Of a stretch of 64,000 nt of DNA, positions 11,093 through 23,041 are shown in pieces. A model generated the notes under the pieces. That model did no database searches. It was not told where the DNA came from and saw only the letters and a program-made list of their open reading frames with translations. The stretch is from Aphelocoma coerulescens (lineage: Eukaryota > Chordata > Aves > Passeriformes > Corvidae). The translations under genes were made by a program, and so were the position numbers. The stretch is taken from NCBI RefSeq assembly GCF_041296385.1, contig NW_027184064.1, forward strand, positions 186,001-250,000. The letters are read 5' to 3'. Position 1 is the first letter of the stretch. Each line of letters begins with the position of its first letter.

Positions 11093-11944
11093 CTATATAC
11101 GAACAGTGACAGTGACAATCAGCAAGCATCAGGTGATCACATCTGAGCCGTGTTTTCAGTACTACTCAAGAGTCCCAAGCATTAGGGATGTACTGTCAGC
11201 CTGAAGGAAGAGGGAAAAGGGCAGTCGCTAAATATAGCTGTCCCTGTCTCTCCTGCCACCTGTACTCTAGTCCCAGAATTTTGCCTGACTTGGAATGACT
11301 GATATGGCAAAAGAAAGGTCCTCACTTCACGTTCAGATTCTGCAGGAATACTGCAGCTGAACAAAGAAAGCAAACATTTTTAATATAGTTGACTTTAACA
11401 AAATTATGATTCTCTTCTTCCCTGTGATGCTTGGATGAAAGGCACCATCTTGGCGAGTCTGAGGAATTGAGCAGTCTGTATCTGGTGGTTGTTTACTGTT
11501 GTTTCCTGACTGTTGCTGTTCTGCTTGTTAGTAAAGAGTTATGTTTTTCACTTAATCTGCTTGCATTCATTCCTTATTTGCAACTATAAGGGAGACACCT
11601 CAACCCAGAGGTTTTCTCCTTTAAACTATTGCAAATCAAGACAATAATGTACAAAACACCATGCAGGGCATTCTTCCTGCCATAGCTGTTTCAAAGCCTT
11701 CCCAGCCTTAGTCACACTGAGTCTTAAAACATAACCTAAAGATCACCAGTGTTTCAGCTGAACTGATGCCCGCAAGTGATGTCTTTACAGTGTGTCAGCT
11801 GCTGCCCTTCAGGGATGGGGCCCAGAGCAAGAAGTTGCTGCCCACTTGGAACAGTGTACCCCAGTGCAAGGGGCTCCTTCTGGATCAGCCTGAGGTGTGC
11901 AGTCATTGCCTTCAGGTCCAGGGAGATGGTAGGGGGTGTAGGAG
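11088..11944. other. No gene seen
   Basis: Unique-looking sequence. The stretch 11410-11620 (with TTAGTAAAGAGTTATG) has the feel of an LTR U5 region, but no ends could be placed. Confidence 0.35.
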
Positions 11945-12760
11945 GTTGTTACAAACTGGTTTAACACAGAAGACCAAAGGAAACTAAGCCTCTGTGAATA
12001 AAATGGATTGGACACAGAAAGGTTCGAGATAATACCCAAAAAAAGTGATTAAAACCAAATGAGGTTTAGATTTTGGTGCCAAAAAATTGATATATTTTAT
12101 TTAATAGTAAAAGAAGCAAAGAGAAAGAAAGAGAAATAAAAGAAAGAAATAGAAAAAGAAATGTGTGTGTGGGGTGGGGGGACAGGGAGAGAGTGACAGG
12201 CATTAGGTAGAAACATATTACCCATCTGAGGGTCCCAACAACATCTCATGGCTTCCCTCCATCTGGTCTTCTTGGTGGTGAGGGTTCCCGGCTGCCGCAT
12301 AGCGCCATGCCACACCATGCCATGCCACACCAGAAAGTATAGGATCCAGTGGATTAATATACGTTTGGGCCAGGTGGGAATGCCCAGGTGCATCCCCTAA
12401 GGGGGCTACCTTTGACACTGTTCCCTGCAACACTGTGGATCTGTTGTATCATGTTGCAGTGCTCTGGTGCAGGGTCTGGGGACCCCTTTGTGGGGGACCT
12501 TTGACGGGCCATGACACCCCCTCTGCTGTGGATAAGCTTTTCCCGGGGTGAAGGGCCCCACAGCTGGGCTCCTCTGCACAGTGGAGGATGGGTGGTCATT
12601 GCCTCTGACCAGAGGTTTTTTACCACAGACCCAAAACCTCTCCCCCCTACCCTTTGGTGTGAGGGTCTCTGCAAGTCTGGCAGCAGATAGCCCTGGGGCT
12701 GCAGTCTCCAGTCCAAAGGTGTTAAGCTTGATCACTCTGTGAATGTATTTTCTCCCCAGA
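11945..12760 (-). repeat. LTR-like dispersed repeat, copy B
   Basis: Shares 11981-12130 with the repeat at 5985-6560. It starts TGTTACAAACTGGTTTAACACAG; a related start, CAAATGGGTTGAACACAGAGAAG, recurs at 12980. A minus-strand AATAAA lies near 12095. A minus-strand LTR is likely, but the far end was not located. Confidence 0.4.
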
Positions 12761-14811
12761 CCCGAGTTTATCTCATCTCCATCAGCGAGCAGTGTAGGGC
12801 CTCAGTCAGAAGGCCTATTCAGGGTGTACTGGTCTTCTCTGTGATTTTTGTAATACAGTTTTGCTATAATAGGCAGAAGTCCTTCATGAAGATGTTTAAG
12901 TCATAAACTATAATATTTCAGTCTCTGACAGAGGTGCAGGTGGCTGACAGGATTGTAAAAAATATATTGCAAATGGGTTGAACACAGAGAAGCAAAATGA
13001 ATCAGGTAGATGGCTTGGCATTTTTCTTTTTTAACTTATCAGTCCTAGATGGTTATATTACAAAGAAGCCCAAGTTTGACCCTAGGATGAGCAGACCTGC
13101 AAGCTCTTCTCCCAAGGTATTAGCTGTGGATGACTTCCCTTTGAATGCACCCAGAGGCACATTTTATAGGAGCAAACCATCAGGGCTCTGGCACTCTTTG
13201 TCTTTGATGACTGGGTTCTCCACTCCTTGGTTATCCCAGTAGTCCCAGTGATGGATCAGGGCTTTAAACATTTTGTTTCAGCTAAAGGCTCATTGGCCGC
13301 CTGAAAGATTGACATGTGCCCTTCTCTTCATGTCTTAAGGGTAGCAGTGCATAATGTTCCCAAGGGCCTCATTGAGGGTATCTTATTAGCATGGATTTGT
13401 ACTATTAAGTACAGTTTTGACTTTGATGGAGTTGTGCCATTAGTATTTAGTGGCATTTTTTAAGCACTTTATCTGCTCATATACAGAAGAGTGACACAAC
13501 TTCTTTACGACCCAGGTCAACATTTTTGACTTGCTATTTCCCAGGTTTTTGTGTTACTCACTGGCCTTGTGAGCACAAGTAATGTACAGAGTCTTCAACT
13601 GTGAACAACAAATGACTTGTCAACAGACTCAGCAAGAGAGTGGCATCTTTGTTGGACAGTTTGCTTTTTTCACTCTATAATATCTAAAACTGTTCAGCTC
13701 GGCAGGTTAAAATTTTCAATCACAAACAAAAGAGCAGGGAGAAAAAAGCTCAGGCATGGTAGTAGGAAATGTGTCTGGAGCAGTGGAAAGCCTTGGATTT
13801 CTTTAATTTTATGGCTTTTTCATTCTTTACTGCAGGGCTCAAGGAAAGCAGGGAATATCAAAAGCTATATTTTGTTTTCTTATAGTAAATTTTAATGATA
13901 AGCATCTGGAATGTGCACAGAGCATCATGTTGCTTCAGAAGGTCCTGTACTGGAAGTAGCAGCTGATCAGGAGGCTCGCCTGGCAGCTGGAGTTTTGAGA
14001 AGGGGGTTAGGGGGATTAGCTAATTTCTAAGATGAGGCACAAAAAACTGTCACCTTTTAACCTTCCCTTCCTTTCTTCCTGTTTCAGGGAAGTATAAGGA
14101 AGAAAATAGGAGGAAGCAGAGAAATTACTATCCTTTTATTTACTGGTCATGGAACCAGATGAAAGAGGGCAAGCACTGAAAGAACGTACTTTCTACGCTT
14201 TGCTGTGTTTGCAGAATGTATTGCACATGATTTCTGCCATAATTTGTGACAGAAACAAATGCAACTGGGACAATCAATCGGAAGACCTGTGCTGTACTGC
14301 TATTCCTTCTCAGGACCATCCTCAGGGTTAGCTAGTCCTCTCTTCACACCAAGGCTTTCCTCTTCCTTAATTTGTGACTATGTGAAATATGCAGCCTTAT
14401 TTTTTTGCTTAATTTTATAAACAAGAGCTTTTTTTCAGAGTGATATTTGATGTCTGGATAGTGGAAACAGAAAACCAGAAGAGGATTAACAATAATGTTA
14501 TATTTATTACTGGTTTTAAACTTCCAACATTCTTGTGGAGGTAATGTTTATGATACCTGCAAAACTGGGTTGGCAAAAGCAAGAAACCTCCAACGGTTTG
14601 GAATTCTAGTTTATTGCCTCTAGCCTGACTTTCCAAGTACTCCCTACTTTTTGGATACAATCTATATGAAAGGACTGTGGGACTACATTGTAACCTATGT
14701 GTGGTTAAGTCCTGTTATTTCAATAGAAATGCATACAGGGAAATTGTGGAGGGACAGGATTCCGTGCTTTCTCCCTGTCAGTTCTGTATAGTGTAAAAAT
14801 TAAAAGCCAGT
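12761..14811. other. No gene seen; contains part of a third LTR-like copy
   Basis: About 12952-13260 resembles the start of the repeat at 11945. The rest is unassigned. Short ORFs here (for example 12997-13242 and 14149-14331) have no recognisable domain and no supporting context. Confidence 0.4.
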
Positions 14812-15819
14812 GTATTGGTTTTGCAGGCCTGGTAGCAGGGGAGCTTGCAGGGGTGGCTTCTGTGAGAAGCTGCTAGAAGCTTCTTCCATGTCCAGCAGAG
14901 CCAATCCCTGGTGGCTCCAAATATGGACGTGCCACTGGCGAAGGGTGGGCCAATTAGAAATGGTGATAATGCCTCTGTGATAACATATTTAAGAAGAAGG
15001 AAAAACAAAAGTTGTGGTGCAGTTGTAATTTCAGCTAGAGAAGAGAGGAGTGAGAACATGTGAGAAGAACTGTGCAGACACCGAGGACAGTGGAGAAGGA
15101 TGGGGAGGAGGTGCTCCAGGCACCAGAATTGAGATTCACTTGCAGCCTCTGGTGAGGACCATGGTGAAGCAGCTGTCCCCCTGCAGCCCATGGAAATCCA
15201 TGGGGATGCAGAGATCCACCCACAGCCCATGGAGGAGCCCCCACCAGAGCAGGTGGATGCCTAAGAGGAGGTTGTGACCCTGTGGGAGACTTGTGGAGAG
15301 AAGGGCCCTGCTTCCAGGCTGGAGCAGCCTGTCCTTGAAGGACTCATACCTCGTGGAAGAGTGACCAGCACCACAGTAGTTTTGGGAGGACTGTTGCCCA
15401 TGGGATGGACTTATGTTGCAGCAGGTCGCAGAGAGCTGTTGTTTGTGAGATGGACTCACACTGGAGAAGTTAGTGGACAATCCCATGAAGCCATGGGTGA
15501 TGAAGTGACCATAACCCCTATTTCCTGTCTCCTTGCACCACTGGGGTACGAGGTAGAGCTGGAAGGAGGGAGGGGTGGGGGGAAGATGTTTCTAATGGTT
15601 TAATTTTAGTTCTCATTATCCTGATCTGATTTTGTTAGTACTAAACAATTCATATCCCTAAGTTTTGCCTGTGACAGTATTTGGTGAGTGATCTTTCCTG
15701 GTCCTTACCTCCAACCATGAACCCATTGTTATATTTTCTCTCCTCTGTCCAGTTGCGGAGGGGAGTGAGTGAATGGCTTTTGTGTGTGCCTGACATTGGG
15801 CCAGTATCAACCCACGACA
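14812..15819 (+). mobile_element. Solo LTR, ERVL type, with 5-bp target duplication
   Basis: The LTR runs from TGTATTGGTTTTGCAGG to ...CAACCCACGACA and is flanked by GCCAG at 14807-14811 and GCCAG at 15820-15824. Inside are a TATA-like ACATATTTAAGAAG (about 14984) and a GC-rich R region. The size (1008 bp), TG...CA ends and 5-bp duplication fit an avian ERVL-class LTR, in plus orientation. ORFs within it are incidental. Confidence 0.9.
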
Positions 15820-15824
15820 GCCAG

Positions 15825-16774
15825 GTTGAACCCCATCCAGGCATAAACCGCTTATTCCATGATCATGGCTGACACTAAGGGAAGTGCTGGCCTTCATTTC
15901 CTGGTTATTGACCCCCTGAGAAGTAGCTAACGCTGACTCATAGGAATTCTAGTGCCCCATCAAACACTGAGTATTCTTCAGTGAATACTGCACCCTCTGC
16001 TTCTGGCCTCATCAACAAGTTCTTCCTTTCTCCTGTTCTCCCAAACCTTCTTCAGTTTTAGCCCCAGATTCCTTCCCTGTCAATGTTTTCTCTCCCTCAG
16101 CTCTAGGCTCATTCTTTGTGGGTCATTAGGGAGTGTTACTGGGACCAGAAAGGGGATGGCTGAGAGCACAGGACAAACACTTGTGCAGTCTACAAGCTGC
16201 AGTTGGAGATGTCATGCTGAAGGAACTACCCTAGGGCATAATCCACAGCAGATGGAATGAACAGAGGTTAGCAGATGCTCTGATGAGCAATATGGACAGA
16301 AGTTTGCAAATGCCCAAATTTTGGCTAAACTTGGATAAGACTTTGCAGGTAAGATCCACAGGGTATGAATCCTTCTGAACCTCTAAACTTGTAGCTCCAA
16401 AAATGCTAGAACTATCACATGCAGTATTCTATAGGAAAATTTTAGTTTAAACCAGGCAACATCTTTGCTCTGAATCTCCTTAGAAATAATTGAGTGATTC
16501 TAAATGGTCACGTGTGGGGGACAAGTAAACAGCACAGCATGTTTCAGCCCAGAAGGTTTAAATATACCAATACTGTGGTGCAGAATTACCTTATACTTAA
16601 AAATATGCCTACCTCAAAAACCTGGGCTACTGAATTCAAGTGCTTTACTTCATTACATCTAATGAGTCTTTATGCAGTTAAAAAGCATTAATGCTTAGGA
16701 AACCGATCTAATTCTTTGGGGTGGGATCCACCTGTTTCGCTGTCTTGGAGTTCAGTGTTGATCTGTTAGCCAAG
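15825..16774. other. No gene seen
   Basis: Anonymous sequence with no coding signature or recognised repeat. Confidence 0.4.
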
Positions 16775-17700
16775 TGTAGTGGTTGGTTTGAAATATCCAT
16801 TACTTACTTATTTTCCTTGTGAGACAAGAATTGGGAGAAAGCAAAGCAAGCACAAAACTTAAAAGAATATAAAGAAGTTTATTAACAGACCTAAAAGAAA
16901 GAAAAAAAGTCAGACTAAACCTTCAGAACACTTCTCTTCCCCCCACCTTTCTCCCTTCTCCCACTGACAACGTAAAAAGACAACCCTTGAGATTTTTTGA
17001 GTCAGTTTACCACCTCTATAATAATCTCTTTTTCAGTTCACTTAGGGAGAGAAGTCTCTCTTGCTCATGCTATGGAAACATCTCCACAAGAAACAGTTTT
17101 CTCATGGCTTCAATGTCACAGCAAGACAGCCACCCAGATTGGTTCTCTGCTGACATGTGAAAGTCCCTTCCCTCATATTACAGCTTTCTCCACAACTGTT
17201 TTCGAGGGTCCAATCTTGAGCTAATGGGGTACCATTTTAAGGCTGAGCTGTTCAGAAGCAAAGGATCTCTTCACCTATCTCTGGGAGCATCTTCATCTCT
17301 AGGAACAGAGCTCTTTTTCTTCCCTGGGAGCAAGGGTCTTCATCACTTTCATTTCTCTCTGTTCAAGCTTTTCATCAAATAACAGCTACTTCAATATTTG
17401 CTTATTTCAGCACAGGTACTTTTGCTCACAGTTGCAGTCTGAACACTCCAGCCCCCATGCTTTCATGAAATTACAGCAGGTTCTCTGATGTATCATAGTC
17501 CATCACCATAGCTTTACAACAGAATTTCAGCTTCTAGGCTTGAAGCATCTCCTCTTTCTCTTCCCTCAGGGTTTCAGCTCTTCCTTCTTCACTGACTTTG
17601 GTGTCTTTATGGTGTTTTCTTCACGTGTCCTCACCCTTCCTTTTCTTTTGACTTGGGAGAGGATTGATGTCTGCAGGCTTCATCTGTTCTGGAGGAAACA
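16775..17700 (-). mobile_element. LTR-like element, minus strand (far end uncertain)
   Basis: Starts on the plus strand with TGTAGTGGTTGGTTTGAAATA, which would be the LTR 3' end on the minus strand. An AATAAA lies on the minus strand at about 16880 (GTTAATAAACTTC). A possible far end is GGAGGAAACA at 17700. No target duplication was found there. Could be an LTR with some internal sequence. Confidence 0.45.
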
Positions 17701-18304
17701 ACACTAAAAGGGTTCCAGCTGCACCCGGGCCGTGCAGCTGGAATTTGCTTATCACTGTAGGTCACGTGATCTTTGCCAGCCTCAGATGAATTTTGGCTGC
17801 ATTAGGTGAGGGCCGGCCTGGCTGAACCACGCCGTGGGGCCACCTGCACGGAGCAGGGCTGCAGATGGAACAGGGCCGCACGGCTCCAGGATGGCTGTCT
17901 CCCGGCTGGCCCGGGCCACACTGAGGGGGCTGTGCTGGGTGTCCAGCAAGCTGAAGTGTCTGAGATCTTAGCCAAGCCATGCTGCAGCTGACCTGGCTGA
18001 CCCAGCCGAGCAGGGCCCGGCCTGGCCCTGCTGGGCCACGCTCTAGGCCCCCAAATTACCTGTCCAAAAGCCAGAAGCAAGAGAGCTTTCCCAGGCTTTG
18101 CTCGTTCTTAAATGTGGATCACAGAGGCGTGTCAAGCTTCTTAAATGGCTTAAAAAAGTTGCCAATATTCAGACTAGCCTAGGTTCTATTGGGTCTAGAG
18201 GAAGCTGTAAGCATCTCTTTGCAAAGAATCACTTCTGTGGCTGATGGAGTCCTCTAACTAAAAACTCAAACTATGCTAAACACCAAGGAAGAAATAAGGA
18301 CATG
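17701..18304. other. GC-rich segment, no gene seen
   Basis: 17710-18060 is GC-rich and low in complexity (GGCCCGG and CTGGCCCTG blocks) and gives ORFs on both strands without domains. The remainder is unassigned. Confidence 0.4.
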
Positions 18305-18646
18305 TGTGGATACAAAAATGCTGTTAGCAACAAATTTTCCTGCTTCTTTCTAAGCCTGTGAGATACTTTTCTCTCTCACGAAGATATTTGCAGAGTTCTG
18401 TAAACTATGAATACCTGTGACCTTGTAGAACTACGTTTATGGTACAGTAGAAAAATATTTTGACAATGGATGTTTTAGGATTCTAGCCAATCACCCCAGG
18501 GGGTGGCTGATCCATTGCCTAATTAGACTATGAGGAAAAAAGTCTATAAAAGAGTTTGTAAAATAATTTTAAAAATCAATCTTGCTGCATAGTTCCTGCC
18601 TGTTGGATGTCTCTCCTCCTCCCTACGGCTGCGGGATACAGTAATA
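18305..18646 (+). mobile_element. Solo LTR, same family as the LTRs of the 45-50 kb provirus
   Basis: TGTGGATACAAAAATGCTG ... CAGTAATA aligns along its length with the LTRs at 44969 and 49540, sharing GTAGAAAAATATTTTGACAA, TGGCTGATCC and TCTATAAAAGAG. It lacks about 25 bp near the 3' end. Flanks GACATG and GATGTG may be a decayed 6-bp duplication. No internal sequence remains. Confidence 0.85.
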
Positions 18647-19074
18647 GATGTGGGCATCCATCCTCTAGAAACACCTTATGTCTTCACAGCCAGCATCTCA
18701 GTCATGAGGATGAAGTCCTCCTTGAGTGCTGCCTGTCCCTATCTAACTGACCATAGCAGGAACTTAGGCAGTGGGCATGGTTAGAATCTAATGTGATGAC
18801 TATCGGAAGCGAGATAAGATAAATCCTGGCAGAGGAACTTTCTATTAACACATCTGAGTTGAAACCAGCACTATAATACATTCTTGCTTTTCATCTAAGC
18901 TTATAACACTTGAAATCTCAGTCTCATAACTAACTGCAGTAAAACCCGAAGCAGATCCTAAGAGGAGGGTGAAGAAGGCAGACTTTCTGTACCAGAAAGC
19001 AGCCTGGTACATCTTGTGTGATGACGAAGCCAAGCCGAAATCTGTATCAGTCCTGCTGGCTTGGTAGGGAAAGG
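18647..19074. other. No gene seen
   Basis: Anonymous sequence between the solo LTR and the older provirus. Confidence 0.4.
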
Positions 19075-20036
19075 TGTGGCAGGGTGTAGAGGCCTATTTT
19101 TCATTATTCTACTAAAGAAGCTTGTATGCTAAACCAATAGGAGATGGTTACAGCTTTCTTCTAATATAGGGCCAAAGAAGATTACCTTTCCTCGGGCAAG
19201 TGACAAAGAAAGAAAAGAAGTTTAGGACTTCTACCCTTCCACGTAGGAGACACCACCCTTACCACACAGTTGCCACTGAGGAAGAGTGTTGGTCTCTAGG
19301 ACTTCAGATGCAATTGGGATGCTAAGATGAAAAGGATTCAGTACATTGGCACATATTCTGGATGAACTATAATATACTCAAAAGAGTAATTTCTTTTAAT
19401 TGTGGGTTTTGATTTGTTTTTAAAGTTTAAGGCATTATGAAAGAACATTAATTGAGTTCAGAATACTTAATCTCTGCATAAGAGTATATGAGTCATGTTT
19501 CTTTTTAGCTAAGAGAAGCTCAGTCTCAACTATGACCAAAAAATCAAGTGGTCTCTGTTGCTGCCTGCTCAGAGAGAGCTGCCCCTCCCCTTCCCCGAGA
19601 CTGGTCAAACAGCCAGGTGCTCTGAAACCCCTTTGTTCCAAAGTGCGGGCAAAACTGAAGGCAACTCAAACTCTGGAGCAGTGTCTGATTGGCCAGTTAC
19701 CCCGGGTCTGCCCCTAGCTCTCCCCTTTCCCTTCTCCTGAATAAAAGAGAGAGCTCAGTGTGGGCCCGCCCTCTTTCGCTCTGCTCCCTTCTGCTAACAT
19801 CTCCTGTGTGTCTCTGTCTCTGACTGAAATCATCTAATTGCAGGATTAAGGCATAATCCACGGGCTATATTTCTCCTCTTTGCTTCTACTTGAGGTATTG
19901 GCTTCGCAGCTACCATTTGCCACTTTTAGAGCTATTGAAGTGCCAGATTGCCTGTGCTGTCCCTTTAGACGGCTCAAGGTTTTCTGAGGCACTGAACTGA
20001 GAACCTAGCTGGTTAAATGCTGTGAGTATTTCCACA
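19075..20036 (+). mobile_element. 5' LTR of the older provirus
   Basis: The 3' end is well placed: ...TATTTCCACA at 20036, two bases before the primer site. A TATA-like AATAAAAG lies at 19740. The 5' end is a guess: TGTGGCAGGG at 19075 forms a 5-bp inverted match with CCACA. Without a second LTR the length (about 960 bp) is unverified. Confidence 0.5.
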
Positions 20037-20038
20037 TT

Positions 20039-20056
20039 TGGCGCACAACGTGCTAT
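20039..20056 (+). other. Primer-binding site, tRNA-Lys1,2-like
   Basis: TGGCGCACAACGTGCTAT resembles the lysine-1,2 primer site of betaretroviruses (TGGCGCCCAACGTGGGGC), matching through the first 14 bases except one. Confidence 0.65.
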
Positions 20057-20427
20057 CTCTGAACCTCGGTTCTTGAGAGACTTTTAGGGTGTCATGGCAG
20101 CCACGTGTCTGCTGGAGTTATCCGTGTACGTCCTGCCGTGCCAGCTCTTTTGTAGCCAGCTGTTACTTTCTGCGTAACAGCGAGCTCAGAGCTTCAGCCT
20201 ATCTCCTCTCCTACACCACGTGCCAAGGGAACAGCTAGAAAGTAGGAGATCCACTTCGCTTATTTTTTCTCCGGACCTGCTTTCCTGTGGTGAATCCAGA
20301 ATTCTGGTGAGAATTTCCCCGCTGGTTTGGGGGGGTCATGTCTTAAGCTGGTTTCGGTGCAATTTTTTTCTCTTTTTTTTCCTATTTTTCGTGATTTGGG
20401 GCTGAGATTTGTGGTATTGCTTTCATA

Positions 20428-22107
20428 ATGGGATCTGAAGTTTCTGCACACCACAGAGAAATATACTATCAAGTTCAAAGCTACCTTTCTTGTACTGGGC
20501 ATAAGTACCCTAAAATCCAGTTCAACCTTTTGTGCGATGGCTTTTCCAGTACTTTCTTAATCTGACCTCCGAGGATATGAGATCTCCTGAATTTTGGGAT
20601 AGTGTGGGGAGAAAACTCTCCTCTCTCAGACGATCGGGAGATGAAACAGTTTCAAAATTTTTTCCTCCCCTGTTACTAAGTTACACTTCACCAGAGAAAA
20701 ACACAGTACATGAAAAGCCACTGCAAAAACACCCTGTTAATTCCCTTATACCCTCTCCCAACCCCTGTGTCCCTGACCCCTCTTCCCTATGCTGGAAAAC
20801 ACAGCTAGAGCAGACTTCTTTTTAGCACAGGAGAGCTACTGACCTCCTGGCCCAGCCGTGTCTTCTCAGCACCCTGCCTCGGACGGGAATCCGGAGCCAG
20901 TCCCAGGACCTTTCCAACCCCTCTTTTCCACTCCTTTGTCCCCAGTTTCTAGCCCTCATGTTTTAAGCGAAAACGAAAAAACCCCTTCTCCCCTGATCTC
21001 TTTGTCCCCAGGGACAGCCATTGCCATGTGCCCACAGCCCTGGTAAAACCCCCTCCCCCCAATCCCTTTTCTCCGAATTTATTTGTCTCCAATAATGGCA
21101 GATGCCACATTTCTTCACCTCTGAACTACCGCCTCCCACAATCCCTTTCTCCCCATCCCACAAATCCCTTCTTGTCCCCACCCCTTCCCACTCCTGTGTT
21201 GAAACCTAACCCCACCCCCAACCCCACCCCCACAGCGTTGTGTTTCACCCTTCCCTCTGTTCCTGCCCATGATGCAAGTACCGCCCCTGCCTCCCACAAC
21301 CCCACCCCCAACCCCTCCCCTCCTCCTGCTGCCTCCGCCCCTCCACTCCCTGCCCCTGCCCCTCCACTCTCTGCCCCTGCCCCTCCACTCCCCGGCCCTG
21401 CTTCCCATTTTCCCCCTCCAGGTTCCCACAGTCATGTGACTACCCCTTTACATCTGGGAACCCATAGTTACCAGGAAGTGTCTCCACTTGTAACAACATG
21501 GGAGCTAATCCTGGCTGGACACCTTTCCCTTATTCTAATATCAAAGATTTGTGCAAGGCAATTAAGGAGTTTTGGATGCATAGTAACTATTTTAAGAGCC
21601 TTTAAGCTACTTTTTCAACACATTTGCTCATACCTCATGATTTGATTACAATAATGCAAACTTCTCACAGCTGGTGAATTTGTGTTGTGGAAACAAAAAT
21701 GGAAATTAATTTTATCTGATTTATTGCAAATTCTGTGGCAAACTCCAGATAATTATCTGGACTTTGATGACAATTATATCACATTAGACCTTTTATCTGG
21801 TGACAATAATATGGCAAATCCTCAAAAACAAAGCAAGCTTGTTCCTCGTCCAGTTCTTACTGAAATGACATGTGCTGATGAAAAGGCCTTAACGTTACTA
21901 CCATCTCAGACTCCTGAATCTCATTATACCAACATCAAACAATTGCCAAATGACAATATTATTCAGTTTTATAACCATTTGCATGAAACAATCTTTCCCA
22001 GGTCCCTAATCCTGACCTCCAACAAGCGTTCCCACTTGAACTTCTCCAGGCAAATACGAATGATGCTTGCAAACAAGTAATCCTGAGTCTTCCCTTGCGT
22101 CCACCCC
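20428..22107 (+). pseudogene. gag: gag of the older provirus, 5' part
   Basis: The ATG at 20428 (MGSEVSAHHR) opens a matrix-like domain that shifts frame by about 20560. FWDSVGRKLSS parallels FWDSVGNKLYS in the younger gag. A long Pro-rich linker follows (20860-21430, repeated CCCCTGCCCCTCCACTC-type units). Capsid follows from about 21460, with a major-homology-region-like NIIQFYNHLHE near 21955. Frames change several times. The segment ends at the CACCCC target site of the younger provirus. Confidence 0.85.
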
Positions 22108-22255
22108 TGTGGGATATGCCCAGCCCTTGCCCTGGAGGGATCTCTGCTGAGACAAGAGATTTCGCAATTGCCCAGCAGGACTCCCTGAAAGGGGCAGCCG
22201 CTTCTTGGGTCAGGGCGAGGAAAAGTGGTCCCACAATCCTTTGAGAGACACTATG

Positions 22256-22338
22256 CAGACCCTCTGTAACCCATTGGTCCGTCCCAGACCCTCTGTAACC
22301 CATTGGTCCGTCCCAGACCCTCTGTAACCCATTGGTCC
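22256..22338 (+). repeat. 29-bp tandem repeat in U3, nearly three copies
   Basis: Units start at 22256, 22285 and 22314 (the last partial). Each contains CCCATTGGTCC, an inverted CCAAT box. The same array is at 30668-30750 in the 3' LTR. Stacked CCAAT boxes about 20-100 bp upstream of TATA suggest an NF-Y-type enhancer array; this is inference. Confidence 0.9.
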
Positions 22339-22359
22339 CCTGCTGATCCCCTGTATCCC

Positions 22360-22437
22360 TATAAAAGAAAGCCACCTGGCTCTGTGGGGGAGAGCTCGTC
22401 CTTGGCTTCCCCTTCGCCGGAGGGAGCCGACAATAAA
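22360..22437 (+). promoter_or_regulatory. LTR promoter and poly(A) signal
   Basis: TATAAAAG at 22360-22367 and AATAAA at 22432-22437. The counterparts in the 3' LTR are at 30772-30779 and 30844-30849. Transcription should start about 25-30 bp after TATA. Confidence 0.85.
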
Positions 22438-22701
22438 GCTACCTCTGTGCGGAACCAGCCACACGGGCCTTCTCGTCTCTCTCTGGTCTGGTTTGGCCTG
22501 GAGGATGCCCTGCAGAGCTGAGCTGAAATCACGAGCTGATAATCACTAAAGAGCTGATAGCCTCTGCAAGGGCCCTCCTTTGCCAGCAGCTGAGAGGAAG
22601 ACACTGGGCCTCGGGAAGGCGATCCCTTTCGGGACCATCTCTCCGGACCAGTCACCTCTTCCTGGGTCAGAGCCACGGACCCCACCACCAGCTGAAATAA
22701 C

Positions 22702-22719
22702 TGGCGCCCGAACAGCCTT
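22702..22719 (+). other. Primer-binding site, tRNA-Lys3-like
   Basis: TGGCGCCCGAACAGCCTT: the first 14 bases equal the lysine-3 primer site (TGGCGCCCGAACAGGGAC). Two bases (AC) separate it from the LTR end. Confidence 0.75.
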
Positions 22720-22949
22720 GGATCCCGGATCCCGGACCTGGCCTGAGCTGCGTCTTGATCACCAAGACAGAACCAGCCGTTCGTGTGCTGACCCTCTGAA
22801 GATAGGCCTACGTTTTAGCAGGACTTTTCGACGAGGACAGTTCGAGACCCTCACCTCCCACCAAGGACTGAAGTCCCTGAGGATCGAACTGCCAGACCAC
22901 CCCCCCAGCAGACCTTTCCAGGAGCCAGCCCCATCAGAAAACAGGATTT

Positions 22950-22955
22950 GTAAGT
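22950..22955 (+). promoter_or_regulatory. Candidate splice donor for env mRNA
   Basis: GTAAGT in the leader between the primer site and the gag ATG, a strong donor consensus and the position expected for the retroviral major splice donor. Confidence 0.5.
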
Positions 22956-23041
22956 TTAAGTTTCGGGCTCTCCTTCCTTTGCGCGCATTTTACTTTTGGT
23001 TTGTTTTTTTTTTCTCTTTTTCTGCTGAGGGAGGGACCAAG

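Larger units (their letters stand above)
22108..22699 (+). mobile_element. 5' LTR of the young provirus
   Basis: Begins TGTGGGATATGCCC and ends CAGCTGAAATA, so the termini are TG...TA, not TG...CA. U3 contains a 29-bp tandem repeat with CCAAT boxes and a TATA box. The poly(A) signal lies about 70 bp after the TATA box, giving a short R and a U5 of roughly 240 bp. Confidence 0.95.

Noticed and set aside
14778..15603. ORFs of 109-150 codons on both strands
   Set aside because: They lie within the solo LTR at 14812-15819, with no domain.
21115..21435. Minus-strand Gly/Arg-rich ORF
   Set aside because: Complement of the repetitive Pro-rich linker of the older gag.
22210..22688. ORFs of 72-109 codons repeated at 30622-31100
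   Set aside because: They are inside the LTRs and duplicate only because the LTRs are duplicates.
22580..23041. Upstream in-frame extension of gag into U5 and leader
   Set aside because: The frame happens to be open, but the primer site lies inside it and the ATG at 23042 has the proper context and matrix start.
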